From contig DASUCV010000001.1 of NCBI GenBank assembly GCA_036275915.1, forward strand, positions 1 to 64,000: a stretch of DNA of 64,000 nt. The letters run 5' to 3'. The notes under the pieces are model-generated. The model was not told the DNA's origin. It made no database searches and saw only the letters and a list, made by a program, of their open reading frames with translations. Shown one piece after another: positions 31,897 through 40,855 of the stretch. Position numbers and translations under genes: made by a program. This DNA is from Candidatus Polarisedimenticolaceae bacterium (GTDB taxonomy: Bacteria > Acidobacteriota > Polarisedimenticolia > Polarisedimenticolales > DASRJG01). How positions within the stretch are numbered: the stretch's first letter is position 1; each line of letters starts with the position of its first letter.

Positions 31897-33444
31897 TCAG
31901 GCCCGCGCCGCCGCCGCGGCCGGCACGCCGAGAAGGCCGAGGGTCTCGGGCGTCACGCCCTCGAACTCGCGCACCGCCTTGGCGAGATCGGCGAGCACGT
32001 CGTCGGCCGACCCCCACGCGGGAAGCGAAACGCCCGCGGCCTCCGCGATGTCCATCGCGATCCGCCAGCCGGGACGCGCCTCGCCGAGCGGCAGGTGGCA
32101 GCGCCGCACGCGCTGCGCGCGCCCTTCGAAGTTGACGAAGGTGCCGTCTGCTTCCGACCACGATGCCGACGGGATCGCGACGGCGGCGCCTTCGGCGGCG
32201 CCGGACACGAACGGCCCCACGAAGACCACCGGCCGGCCGGCAACCTTCGGCGCGGTGTCCTGCGGGTCGAGCGTGTCGCCGAGCACGAGGAGCGGGCCCG
32301 AGCCCGGGGCCTCGCTCGCGGCCGAGCCGAGGATCCACTCCGCTCCCTTGGAGTTCGCGCCCTTGTCGGCGCGGTAGAGGATCGCGTCGTCCCCGCCGCG
32401 GACGACGCGGCGGAAGCTCGTCGACGTCCCGCCGAGCGCGACGATGAGCGACTTCCAGGCGAAGAGGTCTTCGGCGACGAGACGCGCGGACGCGAGCATC
32501 GCGGGCTTGCCCGCCTTCAGGGTCGCCGCGGCCGCTTGCACCGCTTCGTCGTAGGTCGTCCCGGTGCCGGCTTTCTGCGGCGTCTCGAGCCGGGTCGCCT
32601 GCTGCTCGCGCTCGTAGGAAAGGCGGCCTTCGTCGCAGATCCAGTGGCCGTTGACCGCCTCGTTGACGCGCGGGACGATGCGCTTGACGCGATCGTCGAG
32701 CTGCCCCGTGGTCGTCATCATCGTCTGCTGCTGGCCGACGCCGACGACGACGTTGCAGCCGCGCGCGCAGCCGCCGCAGATCGTCGGCGTGTTCTTCAGG
32801 TACCAGACGCGCGTCGCGAAGCGGAACTCCTTGAGCGTGAGCGCGCCCACCGGGCAGAGGTCGACGACGTTCCCCGAGTAGGCGTTGTCGAGCCGCTTGC
32901 CGGGAAAGATCCCGATCTGGCTGCGCTCGCCGCGCTCGAAGAAGCCGAGCTCGCCGGTCTTCGTGACCTCGTCGCAGAAGCGGATGCAGCGGCTGCACTG
33001 GATGCAGCGCTCTTGGTCGAGCATGACGTGCGGCCCGATGTCGACCGCTTTCGAGAGCGCGAGCTTCGGCTCGGTGTAGCGGCTCTCGCCGTCGCCGTAC
33101 TCGACCGCGTACTCCTGGAGGCGGCACTCCCCCGCCTGGTCGCAGATCGGGCAGTCGAGCGGGTGGTTGATGAGGAAGAACTCCATCATCGCCGCGCGCG
33201 CCGTGACCACCTTCTCGCTCGCCGTGTGGACGACCATTCCCTCGGCGACCGGCGTGTAGCAGCCGATGACGAGCTTCGGCGCCTTCTCGACCTCGACGAG
33301 GCACATGCGGCAGTTGCCCGCGATCGTGAGCCCCGGGTGGTAGCAGTAGTGCGGGATCTCGCGGCCGCGCTGCTGGCACGCGTTCAGGATCGTCGTCCCG
33401 GCGGCGACCTCGAGCTCCTGGCCGTCGATCGTGACCTTCGGCAT
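31897..33444 (-). CDS. nuoG: NADH-quinone oxidoreductase subunit G (short form)
   Basis: The 515-residue protein has an N-terminal ferredoxin-like [2Fe-2S] domain (PHYCYHPGLTIAGNCRMCLV...GCYTP), an [4Fe-4S] region with HPLDCPICDQAGECRLQ, the pair CIQCSRCIRFCDE, and the molybdopterin-oxidoreductase-like 4Fe4S start CGGCARGCNVVVG. The C-terminal molybdopterin-fold part is much shorter than in E. coli NuoG (about 900 residues), as in several other phyla, and is Ala-rich at the end. It carries electrons from NuoF towards the quinone arm. It directly abuts nuoF. Confidence 0.92.
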   Translation of the reverse strand: MPKVTIDGQELEVAAGTTILNACQQRGREIPHYCYHPGLTIAGNCRMCLVEVEKAPKLVIGCYTPVAEGMVVHTASEKVVTARAAMMEFFLINHPLDCPICDQAGECRLQEYAVEYGDGESRYTEPKLALSKAVDIGPHVMLDQERCIQCSRCIRFCDEVTKTGELGFFERGERSQIGIFPGKRLDNAYSGNVVDLCPVGALTLKEFRFATRVWYLKNTPTICGGCARGCNVVVGVGQQQTMMTTTGQLDDRVKRIVPRVNEAVNGHWICDEGRLSYEREQQATRLETPQKAGTGTTYDEAVQAAAATLKAGKPAMLASARLVAEDLFAWKSLIVALGGTSTSFRRVVRGGDDAILYRADKGANSKGAEWILGSAASEAPGSGPLLVLGDTLDPQDTAPKVAGRPVVFVGPFVSGAAEGAAVAIPSASWSEADGTFVNFEGRAQRVRRCHLPLGEARPGWRIAMDIAEAAGVSLPAWGSADDVLADLAKAVREFEGVTPETLGLLGVPAAAAARA

Positions 33445-34743
<1,299 letters not shown>

Positions 34744-34751
34744 CGCTCGTC

Positions 34752-35216
34752 CTACGGGAGGCTCTCGAGGAGGCCGTCGACCTTCTCGAGCGTGAGGTTC
34801 TCGTGGTAGTCGTCGTTGAGCTGGAACATCGGCGCGGTGCCGCACGAGCCGAGGCACTCGACGCGCACGAGCGAGAACTTGCCGTCGGGGGTCGTCTCCC
34901 CCGTCTTGATCTTGAGCTTCTTCTCGAGGTGCTCGAGGAGCGGATCCGACCCGCGCAGCATGCACGAGAGAGTCGTGCACACCTGGATGTGGTACTTCCC
35001 GGTCGGCCGCTGCTTGTACATCGTGTAGAAGGTCACGCAGCCGTGAACGTGCGACGGGGCGACGTTCAAGCGCCGCGCGACCCACTCCTCGGCCTCGAGC
35101 GGCACCCAGCCGTGCGCGCGCTGGACCTCCCACAGCACCGGCAAAAGCGCCGCCTTCGGCTGCGGGTACCGCGCGACGAGGGAGTCGACCCTCTTCTCGA
35201 AGTCAGCGCCGTACAT
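34752..35216 (-). CDS. nuoE: NADH-quinone oxidoreductase subunit E
   Basis: The 154-residue thioredoxin-fold subunit has four [2Fe-2S] cysteines in VCTTLSCMLRGS and VECLGSCGTAPMFQLND. ATG 35216 (MYGADFEKRVDSL) gives the normal length. A longer in-frame start at 35264 would read into the palindrome at 35239-35374 and is rejected. The element separates nuoE from nuoD and may uncouple their expression. Confidence 0.93.
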   Translation of the reverse strand: MYGADFEKRVDSLVARYPQPKAALLPVLWEVQRAHGWVPLEAEEWVARRLNVAPSHVHGCVTFYTMYKQRPTGKYHIQVCTTLSCMLRGSDPLLEHLEKKLKIKTGETTPDGKFSLVRVECLGSCGTAPMFQLNDDYHENLTLEKVDGLLESLP

Positions 35217-35238
35217 GCGATCTCTCAGAGGGACCTCG

Positions 35239-35374
35239 TGGGGACATTCTGCTTTTTCTTTCAAATTCGGAGAGGGGAATAAGGGGACTGCTTCCGAACT
35301 TCTGAATTGCGAAATTCGCTAGCCGTCCCCTTATTCCCCTCTCCGAATTTGAAAGAAAAAGCAGAATGTCCCCA
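35239..35374. repeat. 50-bp perfect nested inverted repeat inside the nuo operon (element E2)
   Basis: Arms 35239-35288 and 35325-35374 are perfect reverse complements around a 36-nt loop that itself has GAATT-GCGA-AATTC. The outer third matches E1 (TGGGGACATTCTGC); the inner part (AATAAGGGGACTGCTTCCGA, split by the loop) matches elements E3 and E4. It therefore looks like one palindrome inserted in another. It ends 1 bp before the nuoD stop codon. Confidence 0.95.
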
Positions 35375-35375
35375 A

Positions 35376-36572
35376 TCATCGGTCGACCTCGCCCATGACC
35401 GGGTCGATGCTCCCGATGCAGGCGACGACGTCGGCCACGAGCTCGCCCTGCACCTGATGCGCGAGGCTCGCGAGGTTGTTGAATGCAGCCGCGCGGATGC
35501 GCAGGCGATAGGGCGAGCGGCCGCCCTCGGAGACGATGTAGAAGCCCAGCTCGCCCTTGGGGACCTCGGTTGCGAGGTAAACCTCACCGGGCGGGCACTC
35601 AAACCCTTCGGTGACGATCATGAACTGATGGATCAGCTCCTCCATCTTCGTGAGCACTTTCTTCTTGGGAGGGAGGAAGACCTTCGGATCGTCGACGTTG
35701 ACCGGGCCGTCGGGAATGTTCTTCAGGGCCTGGTCGAGGATGCGGACCGACTGCCGCATCTCCTCGACGCGGACGAGGTAGCGGTCGTAGACGTCGCCCT
35801 CGGTGCCGACCGGCACCTTGAAGTCGTAATTCTGGTAGCCGCTGTACGGCTTCGCCTTCCGCACGTCGTAGGAGACCCCCGACGCGCGCAGCACCGGCCC
35901 GGTGCAGCCGTACGAGAGCGCCTCCGCGGCGGTGAGCTTGCCGACTCCCTGCGTGCGCTTGAGCCAGATCGTGTTCTTGGTGAGGAGGCCTTCGTAGTCG
36001 TCGATCCGGCCGGGCATCGCGTCGACGAATTCACGGAGGCGCTTGAGCCAATCGGCGCTGGCGTCGTACGCCACGCCGCCGACGCGCGTGAACGACGTCG
36101 TGAGCCGCGCACCTGTCAGGTCCTCGACGAGGTCGTAGTGCCACTCGCGGTCCTTGAAGGTGTGGAAGAACATCGTCGCCGCGCCGAGATCGAGCGCGGA
36201 GGTGCCGAGCCACACGAGGTGCGAGCCGATGCGCGCGAGCTCGGCGCACATGACGCGGAGCACTTCGCACCGCGGCGGGACCTCGATCCCGAGGAGCTTC
36301 TCGACCGCGAGCGCGAAGCCGACGTTCGCCGCGAGCGGGCTCAGGTAGTCCATCCGGTCGGTGTAGGGGATGAACTGGAGATAGGTCCGGTTCTCGGCGA
36401 TCTTCTCCATCCCGCGGTGCAGGTAGCCGATGACCGCGTCGCAGCCGACGACCGTCTCACCATCGAGCTTGAGGATGCAGCGGAGCACGCCGTGGGTCGC
36501 CGGGTGCGACGGGCCCATGTTGATCGTCAGCGTATCGCCGTGATCCGGGGAGACATCGAACGCGACCGGCAT
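35376..36572 (-). CDS. nuoD: NADH-quinone oxidoreductase subunit D
   Basis: The 398-residue 49-kDa subunit forms half of the quinone-binding site. Conserved elements are NMGPSHPATHGVLR, GYLHRGMEKIAENRTYLQFIPYTDRMDYLS, ELARIGSHLVWLGTSALDLGA, the block YEGLLTKNTIWLKRTQGVG, and the C-terminal SIDPVMGEVDR. The stop codon sits 1 bp from the large palindrome. NuoB, its direct partner, is not encoded between nuoA and nuoC as normal. Confidence 0.96.
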   Translation of the reverse strand: MPVAFDVSPDHGDTLTINMGPSHPATHGVLRCILKLDGETVVGCDAVIGYLHRGMEKIAENRTYLQFIPYTDRMDYLSPLAANVGFALAVEKLLGIEVPPRCEVLRVMCAELARIGSHLVWLGTSALDLGAATMFFHTFKDREWHYDLVEDLTGARLTTSFTRVGGVAYDASADWLKRLREFVDAMPGRIDDYEGLLTKNTIWLKRTQGVGKLTAAEALSYGCTGPVLRASGVSYDVRKAKPYSGYQNYDFKVPVGTEGDVYDRYLVRVEEMRQSVRILDQALKNIPDGPVNVDDPKVFLPPKKKVLTKMEELIHQFMIVTEGFECPPGEVYLATEVPKGELGFYIVSEGGRSPYRLRIRAAAFNNLASLAHQVQGELVADVVACIGSIDPVMGEVDR

Positions 36573-36588
36573 CGTCCTCGCCCTGGCT

Positions 36589-37047
36589 TCAGCCGCGGAA
36601 GAGCGGAAGCTCCTTGCGGAGCGGGAAGTCGGTGTAGTCCTCCGGCATCAGAATGCGCCGGAGGTCGGGGTGGCCTTCGAAGACGACGCCGAACATGTCG
36701 AACGCCTCGCGCTCGTTCCAATCGGCCGAGCGCCAGAGGGGGGTCAGCGAGGCGACCGGCCCTCGGTCGCCGGTACGGGTCTTGAGGCGGAGGATGTCGT
36801 TACGCTTCGGGCTGTACAGGTGGGCGACGACTTCCATCGGCTCGGCGCGGTGAGGCCAGTGGACCGCCGTCACGTCGAGCAGAACGGTGAAATCGGTCTC
36901 CGGGTCGTCGCGGAGCCACTGCGCCGCGCGGAACCAATCCTTCGAGGTGACGACCGCCCACCACTGGTCACGGAACGAGGCCGTTTCGAGGACCGCGTCC
37001 GGAAACCGCGCCTTGAGGAGCTCGACAGCCTTTTCGCCTTCGGCCAT
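36589..37047 (-). CDS. nuoC: NADH-quinone oxidoreductase subunit C
   Basis: The 152-residue 30-kDa subunit has the signature [46 protein letters not shown]. It stabilises the NuoB/NuoD interface. It starts 4 bp after nuoA, so nuoB has been lost from, or never was at, this site. It lies 16 bp before nuoD. Confidence 0.95.
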   Translation of the reverse strand: MAEGEKAVELLKARFPDAVLETASFRDQWWAVVTSKDWFRAAQWLRDDPETDFTVLLDVTAVHWPHRAEPMEVVAHLYSPKRNDILRLKTRTGDRGPVASLTPLWRSADWNEREAFDMFGVVFEGHPDLRRILMPEDYTDFPLRKELPLFRG

Positions 37048-37051
37048 CGGC

Positions 37052-37435
37052 TCACTCCCACTCGAGGGCGCCGCGCCGCCAGAGGTACACGTAGCCGGCG
37101 ACGAGGATCCCGAGGAAGACCGCCATCTCGGCGAGGACGAACCCCTTGCTTCCCGCGAACCCGCGGAACGTCACGGCCCACGGGAGGAGGAACGCCGCCT
37201 CGATGTCGAACAGGATGAAGAGCATGGCGACGAGGTAGAACTTCACGGAGAAGCGATGCTTGGTGACCGGCTCGAACGGTCGCGACCCGCACTCGTACGG
37301 GGTCGTGTCGACCTTCGCCTTGAGCCAGCTCTTGTTGATCAGCTTGGGAACGAGCCAGCTCGCCACGAGCATCGCGCCGATCATCACCACTGCCATCACG
37401 ATCGTGAGCAGGACTGTGATCAGGCTGCCTTCCAT
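37052..37435 (-). CDS. nuoA: NADH-quinone oxidoreductase subunit A
   Basis: The 127-residue, three-helix membrane subunit carries [10 protein letters not shown] (conserved loop with Cys) and [22 protein letters not shown]. It is the first gene of the operon. GGAG lies about 6 bp before the ATG, and a TAGAGT box (minus strand, 37461-37466) is 25 bp upstream. Confidence 0.95.
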   Translation of the reverse strand: MEGSLITVLLTIVMAVVMIGAMLVASWLVPKLINKSWLKAKVDTTPYECGSRPFEPVTKHRFSVKFYLVAMLFILFDIEAAFLLPWAVTFRGFAGSKGFVLAEMAVFLGILVAGYVYLWRRGALEWE

Positions 37436-37460
37436 GGAAGCTCCGCGCCGAAGGGGCGGT

Positions 37461-37466
37461 ACTCTA
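37461..37466 (-). promoter_or_regulatory. Candidate -10 box TAGAGT of the nuo operon
   Basis: TAGAGT on the minus strand is 25 bp before the nuoA ATG, giving a leader of roughly 18 nt with a GGAG site. No convincing -35 is seen. Confidence 0.4.
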
Positions 37467-37495
37467 ACACAGCGTCCGGACGGTGCTTTTGGGGG

Positions 37496-38587
37496 TCAGC
37501 GAGGGGCGGACACGCTGATCGTTCCGTCCCGCGAAGGACGGGGTCGGCCGGGGGGCAGGAGCGTGTCGTCGTCGGGGGAAAGGTCGTCGGCGCGCCGGAA
37601 CGCGTTCGCCGCTTCGTCGGGCAGCCCCATCTTCAAGTAGAGGTCGCCCAGGGTCTCGTAGACGAGCCCCAGGCGCGGCGCGCAGGCCTCCGCGCGCTGG
37701 AGCCACTGCTTGGCCTCGGGATATTTCTGCGCGGCGCAAAAGGTCCGGCCGAGGTTGATCATCGCGTAGCACTGGCGGGGCTCGCGGTCGAGGACATGGC
37801 GGAACACCGACTCCGCCTTGTCGAGCTGCCCGGCGCCGAGCGCCGCGCGGCCCACGAGGTGCATCGCGTCCATGTCGTCAGGCGTCAGGGAAGAGAGGCG
37901 CTGCGCGAACTCGAGCGCCTGGCCGTAGAGGATCTTTTTCTTCACGACGTCGGTCTCATCCGCCGCGATCCGGATGTAGCTCTCGCTCAGGACCCGGAGC
38001 ACGCCGGTGTCGTCCGGGGACGACTCGAGGGCGAAGCGGAGGGGTTGGATCGCCGCCTTGGGGTCGCCGTTCCCGAAGTACGCCTTGCCGAGCTGCGCGA
38101 AGACCGCCGGATCCTGGTGAATCCGCCTGGCCACCTCGAGGTCGGCGACCACCTGATCCCAGCGCTGGAGCGCGTACCAGGCCTGTGCCCGGAACAGGAG
38201 CAGGTTGTAGCGTTTGAACGGGTCCTGCGTGTGCCCCAACCCTTCGGTGAGGGCCTGGATCGTGCGCTCCCAGTTCGCTTCGTCCCTGAGCGCGAACGCG
38301 AGGCCCATGTAGTACTCGGGGCGCGTGGGGTTGAGCTCGATCGCGTGCCGGAAATGGCCTTCGGCCGCCCCCGGTGACCGCATCTTGAGCATGCAATGGC
38401 CGAGCATGAAGAAGCCGAAGTCGTAATCGGGGGACCGGTCGACGAGCGCCTGGAACTTCGTCACCGCCTCCAGGTATCGGCCCGCCTTGAAATCGGACAT
38501 GGCATCGTGCGGGTCCACGGCCCGGGCCGGCCTCGTGAACGCGAAGGTAAGGGCAAGGGCGGTGGCGACGACCATGCGGCCCCTCAT
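37496..38587 (-). CDS. Exported tetratricopeptide-repeat protein
   Basis: The 363-residue protein has a signal peptide (MRGRMVVATALALTFAFTRPARA) and about eight TPR-like units filling the rest (for example AVTKFQALVDRSPDYDFGFFMLGHC, AEGHFRHAIELNPTRPEYYMGLAFAL, AESVFRHVLDREPRQCYAMINLG). TPRs form protein-binding scaffolds. It overlaps tonB by 4 bp (ATGA), so it probably works in the periplasm with the TonB system, perhaps presenting a partner to TonB or to an outer-membrane receptor. Exact partner unknown. Confidence 0.8.
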   Translation of the reverse strand: MRGRMVVATALALTFAFTRPARAVDPHDAMSDFKAGRYLEAVTKFQALVDRSPDYDFGFFMLGHCMLKMRSPGAAEGHFRHAIELNPTRPEYYMGLAFALRDEANWERTIQALTEGLGHTQDPFKRYNLLLFRAQAWYALQRWDQVVADLEVARRIHQDPAVFAQLGKAYFGNGDPKAAIQPLRFALESSPDDTGVLRVLSESYIRIAADETDVVKKKILYGQALEFAQRLSSLTPDDMDAMHLVGRAALGAGQLDKAESVFRHVLDREPRQCYAMINLGRTFCAAQKYPEAKQWLQRAEACAPRLGLVYETLGDLYLKMGLPDEAANAFRRADDLSPDDDTLLPPGRPRPSRDGTISVSAPR

Positions 38588-39306
38588 CGGGCCCCCTTGA
38601 AGTCGATCGCCACGACGATCGTGCGCGGCGCCGTTCCCCCGTCGTGCCGTTCGTACCGCCATTGCTTCACCGCGTCGATCGCCGCCGTTTCGAAACCCAA
38701 GCCGGTCCTCGTGCTGCCGATCACCGTCGCGTCCGCGATCGTTCCGTCGACGGCGACGACGAGCTGCACCGTGACGCGCGCATCCACGCGAAGCGCCCGC
38801 GCCGCGGGCGGATAGACCGGCCGCGCGCGCTTGACCAGGGTTAGCCCCGCCGCAGCCTGCCCGGCTTGCGGTGACGACGGCTCGACCGACGGTGGAACGG
38901 CATCGGGAGGTGGGATCAGAGGGTCGACCTCCGGGTTGACCGCGATCGCGATCGGTGGCGCCGGCTCGGCGACGGGCTCGAACGTGACCTGCATCTCCCG
39001 GGCGACGAGCGGCGCCGGTGTTCCGGCCGGACGCCCTCCCGGCTCGGCGACCGGCGCCGACCCCTCCTCGGCGACCGGCGGTGCCGGCCGCCAGACCATC
39101 GGGAAATCGGGCGGTGTCGAGGGGACGGACACCCCGGCGGGGGTCGCAAAAGTAGGAAGGAGGAGCACGACGACGTGGAGCGCGACCGTCGCGACGACGA
39201 TGAGCGGGAGGAGGTGGCCGAGCGAAGGTCCGCCGAGGTGCGCCAGCCGCCGCTTCTCGGCTTCGAGCTTGTCCTCGAGCTTGAGAAGACCGCGCAGCGA
39301 GCTCAC
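38584..39306 (-). CDS. tonB: TonB-family energy transducer
   Basis: The 240-residue protein has a cytoplasmic N-terminus of about 30 residues, one TM (LLPLIVVATVALHVVVLLLP), a Pro/Ala/Glu-rich periplasm-spanning linker (about 55-150) and a C-terminal TonB domain (RPVYPPAARALRVDARVTVQLVVAVDGTIADATVIGST...AIDAVKQWRYE). The start is GTG 39306, overlapping the second exbD by 4 bp. It would transmit ExbB/ExbD motion to outer-membrane receptors; none is encoded nearby. Confidence 0.88.
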   Translation of the reverse strand: MSSLRGLLKLEDKLEAEKRRLAHLGGPSLGHLLPLIVVATVALHVVVLLLPTFATPAGVSVPSTPPDFPMVWRPAPPVAEEGSAPVAEPGGRPAGTPAPLVAREMQVTFEPVAEPAPPIAIAVNPEVDPLIPPPDAVPPSVEPSSPQAGQAAAGLTLVKRARPVYPPAARALRVDARVTVQLVVAVDGTIADATVIGSTRTGLGFETAAIDAVKQWRYERHDGGTAPRTIVVAIDFKGAR

Positions 39307-39719
39307 AGCGAGGCCCTCCGCGACCGCGGTGGAAAGCCGATGCGGGGCGGTCCGGGAAGTGAGGCGATCGCCGCGTAGGCGTCGATCATCGCCTGGTAGC
39401 TCGCGTCGGGCGCGACGATGAGGATCACCGCCGGCCGCTGCGAGCCGGCCAGACGCGCGCGCAGCTCGCTCTCCAAGCTGCCCGCCGGAATCGACGAGCC
39501 GTCGACCGCGATCTCGTTCTCCGAACCGACCTCGACCTTGACCGCCCCGCGGTCGTCGAAGACGCCTCCCCCCGACGAGCTGGCGAAGCGCATCGCGGGG
39601 CCGCGCACCGCTCCGAACATCCCCGAAATCATGACGGTCGTGAAGATGAGCAGGGCGAGGTTGGCCATCGGCGTCGTCGGCACCGCCGTGACCCGCGTGA
39701 CCGCGCGCCGCAGGTGCAT
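39303..39719 (-). CDS. ExbD/TolR-family protein, second copy
   Basis: The 138-residue protein has a short cytoplasmic N-terminus, one TM (MANLALLIFTTVMISGMFGAV) and a periplasmic domain ending with AVILIVAPDASYQAMIDAYAAIAS, the ExbD/TolR fold. The TM position that carries the proton-relay Asp in E. coli ExbD (Asp25) appears to be Asn20. It starts immediately next to the first exbD copy and overlaps tonB by 4 bp (GTGA). Confidence 0.78.
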   Translation of the reverse strand: MHLRRAVTRVTAVPTTPMANLALLIFTTVMISGMFGAVRGPAMRFASSSGGGVFDDRGAVKVEVGSENEIAVDGSSIPAGSLESELRARLAGSQRPAVILIVAPDASYQAMIDAYAAIASLPGPPRIGFPPRSRRASL

Positions 39720-40160
39720 CTAGGCTCCCGCCGCGATCGTCGGACGGGCGCCGAGGACGACGTTCTTCACGCCGGCCTTCCGTAGCATCTCGAGGACGTC
39801 GTCGACGACGGCGAAGCGGATCGACCCGTCGACGCGCAGGAGAAAGGTTCTCTCAGAATCCTTGTCCACGATCCGCGACGCCTCGAAGTACAGCCCCTCC
39901 GGGCCGCCGAGATCCTGGAACTTGCCCGGCTCGCGCTCGACACGCCACTCGAGCGCATCGTCCGGACCGCGCTCGACGACGATCGTCACGGCACCGGCGG
40001 GCGCCTCGAACGGGCCCGGCGCGCGCGGCAGCTCCGTGGCGGAGTCCTGAGGGTCGTAGCGAGTGGCGAGAAAGAAGAAGAACACGAGCAGAAGCGCGAG
40101 GTTTGCCAGAGCGGCAGCGGGCACCGCGGGAGGCAACGGCCGGGGCCTTGGCAGGTGCAT
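39720..40160 (-). CDS. ExbD/TolR-family protein, first copy
   Basis: The 146-residue protein has a single TM (ALANLALLLVFFFFLATRY) and a periplasmic domain with TFLLRVDGSIRFAVVDDVLEMLRKAGVKNVVLG, typical of ExbD. The expected TM Asp is replaced by Asn20, the same position as in the adjacent paralogue. It lies 10 bp after exbB and forms the stator pair with it. Confidence 0.8.
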   Translation of the reverse strand: MHLPRPRPLPPAVPAAALANLALLLVFFFFLATRYDPQDSATELPRAPGPFEAPAGAVTIVVERGPDDALEWRVEREPGKFQDLGGPEGLYFEASRIVDKDSERTFLLRVDGSIRFAVVDDVLEMLRKAGVKNVVLGARPTIAAGA

Positions 40161-40170
40161 CGCTTCGGCT

Positions 40171-40806
40171 CTAGGCCTTCGTCCCCATCCGCTCCATCTC
40201 CGAGAAGGTCTCGACGACGACGCTGGCGGCCATCTCCAAGGTACGGCTCTGGGCGGCCACGCGCCCCGCCAAGTAATTGTGGAACGGGAGCGCGATCGCG
40301 GCCACGATCAGTCCCCAGGCCGTCGTGTACAGCGCCTGGGAGATCCCGCCGGCAACTCGGGAGGGGTCCGACAGCCCGCCCACGTGAATGACGTCGAACG
40401 CGACGATCATCCCCCAGACGGTTCCAAGAAAACCGAGGATCGGCGCCAAGTTCGCGATCGTCGCGAGGAGGCCGAGCTTTCCCTCGAGCTGGGCCAGCTC
40501 GTAGAGGGCGGTTGCCTCCATCGCGGATTCGACCTCGTTCCGGGGCGCGCCGATCTTGAGCACCCCGGCATGGAGAACGGAGGCCGCCGGCCCTCGCCGC
40601 GATTCGCAGACCTCCGCGGCCTCGCGGACGCGGCCGTTCAAGAGCTCCTTGCGAACGTGGGCGAAGAAATCGCGTACATCGATCTGGAGCGATCGGAACT
40701 GGATGAGCTTGTAGACGATGACGGCGACCGCGACCACGCTGCACACCGTGATCGGGTGCATCATCGGTCCACCGGCGAGATACAGGCGTCCCAGGTCACC
40801 CAGCAT
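40171..40806 (-). CDS. ExbB/TolQ/MotA-family proton-channel protein
   Basis: The 211-residue protein has three TMs: MMHPITVCSVVAVAVIVYKLI, LGLLATIANLAPILGFLGTVWGMIVAF and GISQALYTTAWGLIVAAIALPFHNYLAG. The last two contain the family signature. The site of E. coli ExbB Glu176 (usually IxEAL) is Gln157 here. The start is ATG 40806, with a TATCCT box 10 bp upstream; an alternative upstream start lies in the intergenic gap. It is the first gene of the TonB operon. Confidence 0.85.
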   Translation of the reverse strand: MLGDLGRLYLAGGPMMHPITVCSVVAVAVIVYKLIQFRSLQIDVRDFFAHVRKELLNGRVREAAEVCESRRGPAASVLHAGVLKIGAPRNEVESAMEATALYELAQLEGKLGLLATIANLAPILGFLGTVWGMIVAFDVIHVGGLSDPSRVAGGISQALYTTAWGLIVAAIALPFHNYLAGRVAAQSRTLEMAASVVVETFSEMERMGTKA

Positions 40807-40855
40807 CGTGCAAAAAAGGATAACCCAAGCCCCGGAACCACGCCGGGAGGGCAAA

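Noticed and set aside
35217-35264. Extended nuoE start
   Set aside because: It lies within palindrome E2 and adds residues absent in the family.
37471-37480. CGTCCGGACG palindrome upstream of nuoA as terminator of the TPR gene
   Set aside because: Stem is only 5 bp and no T-tract follows on the minus strand.
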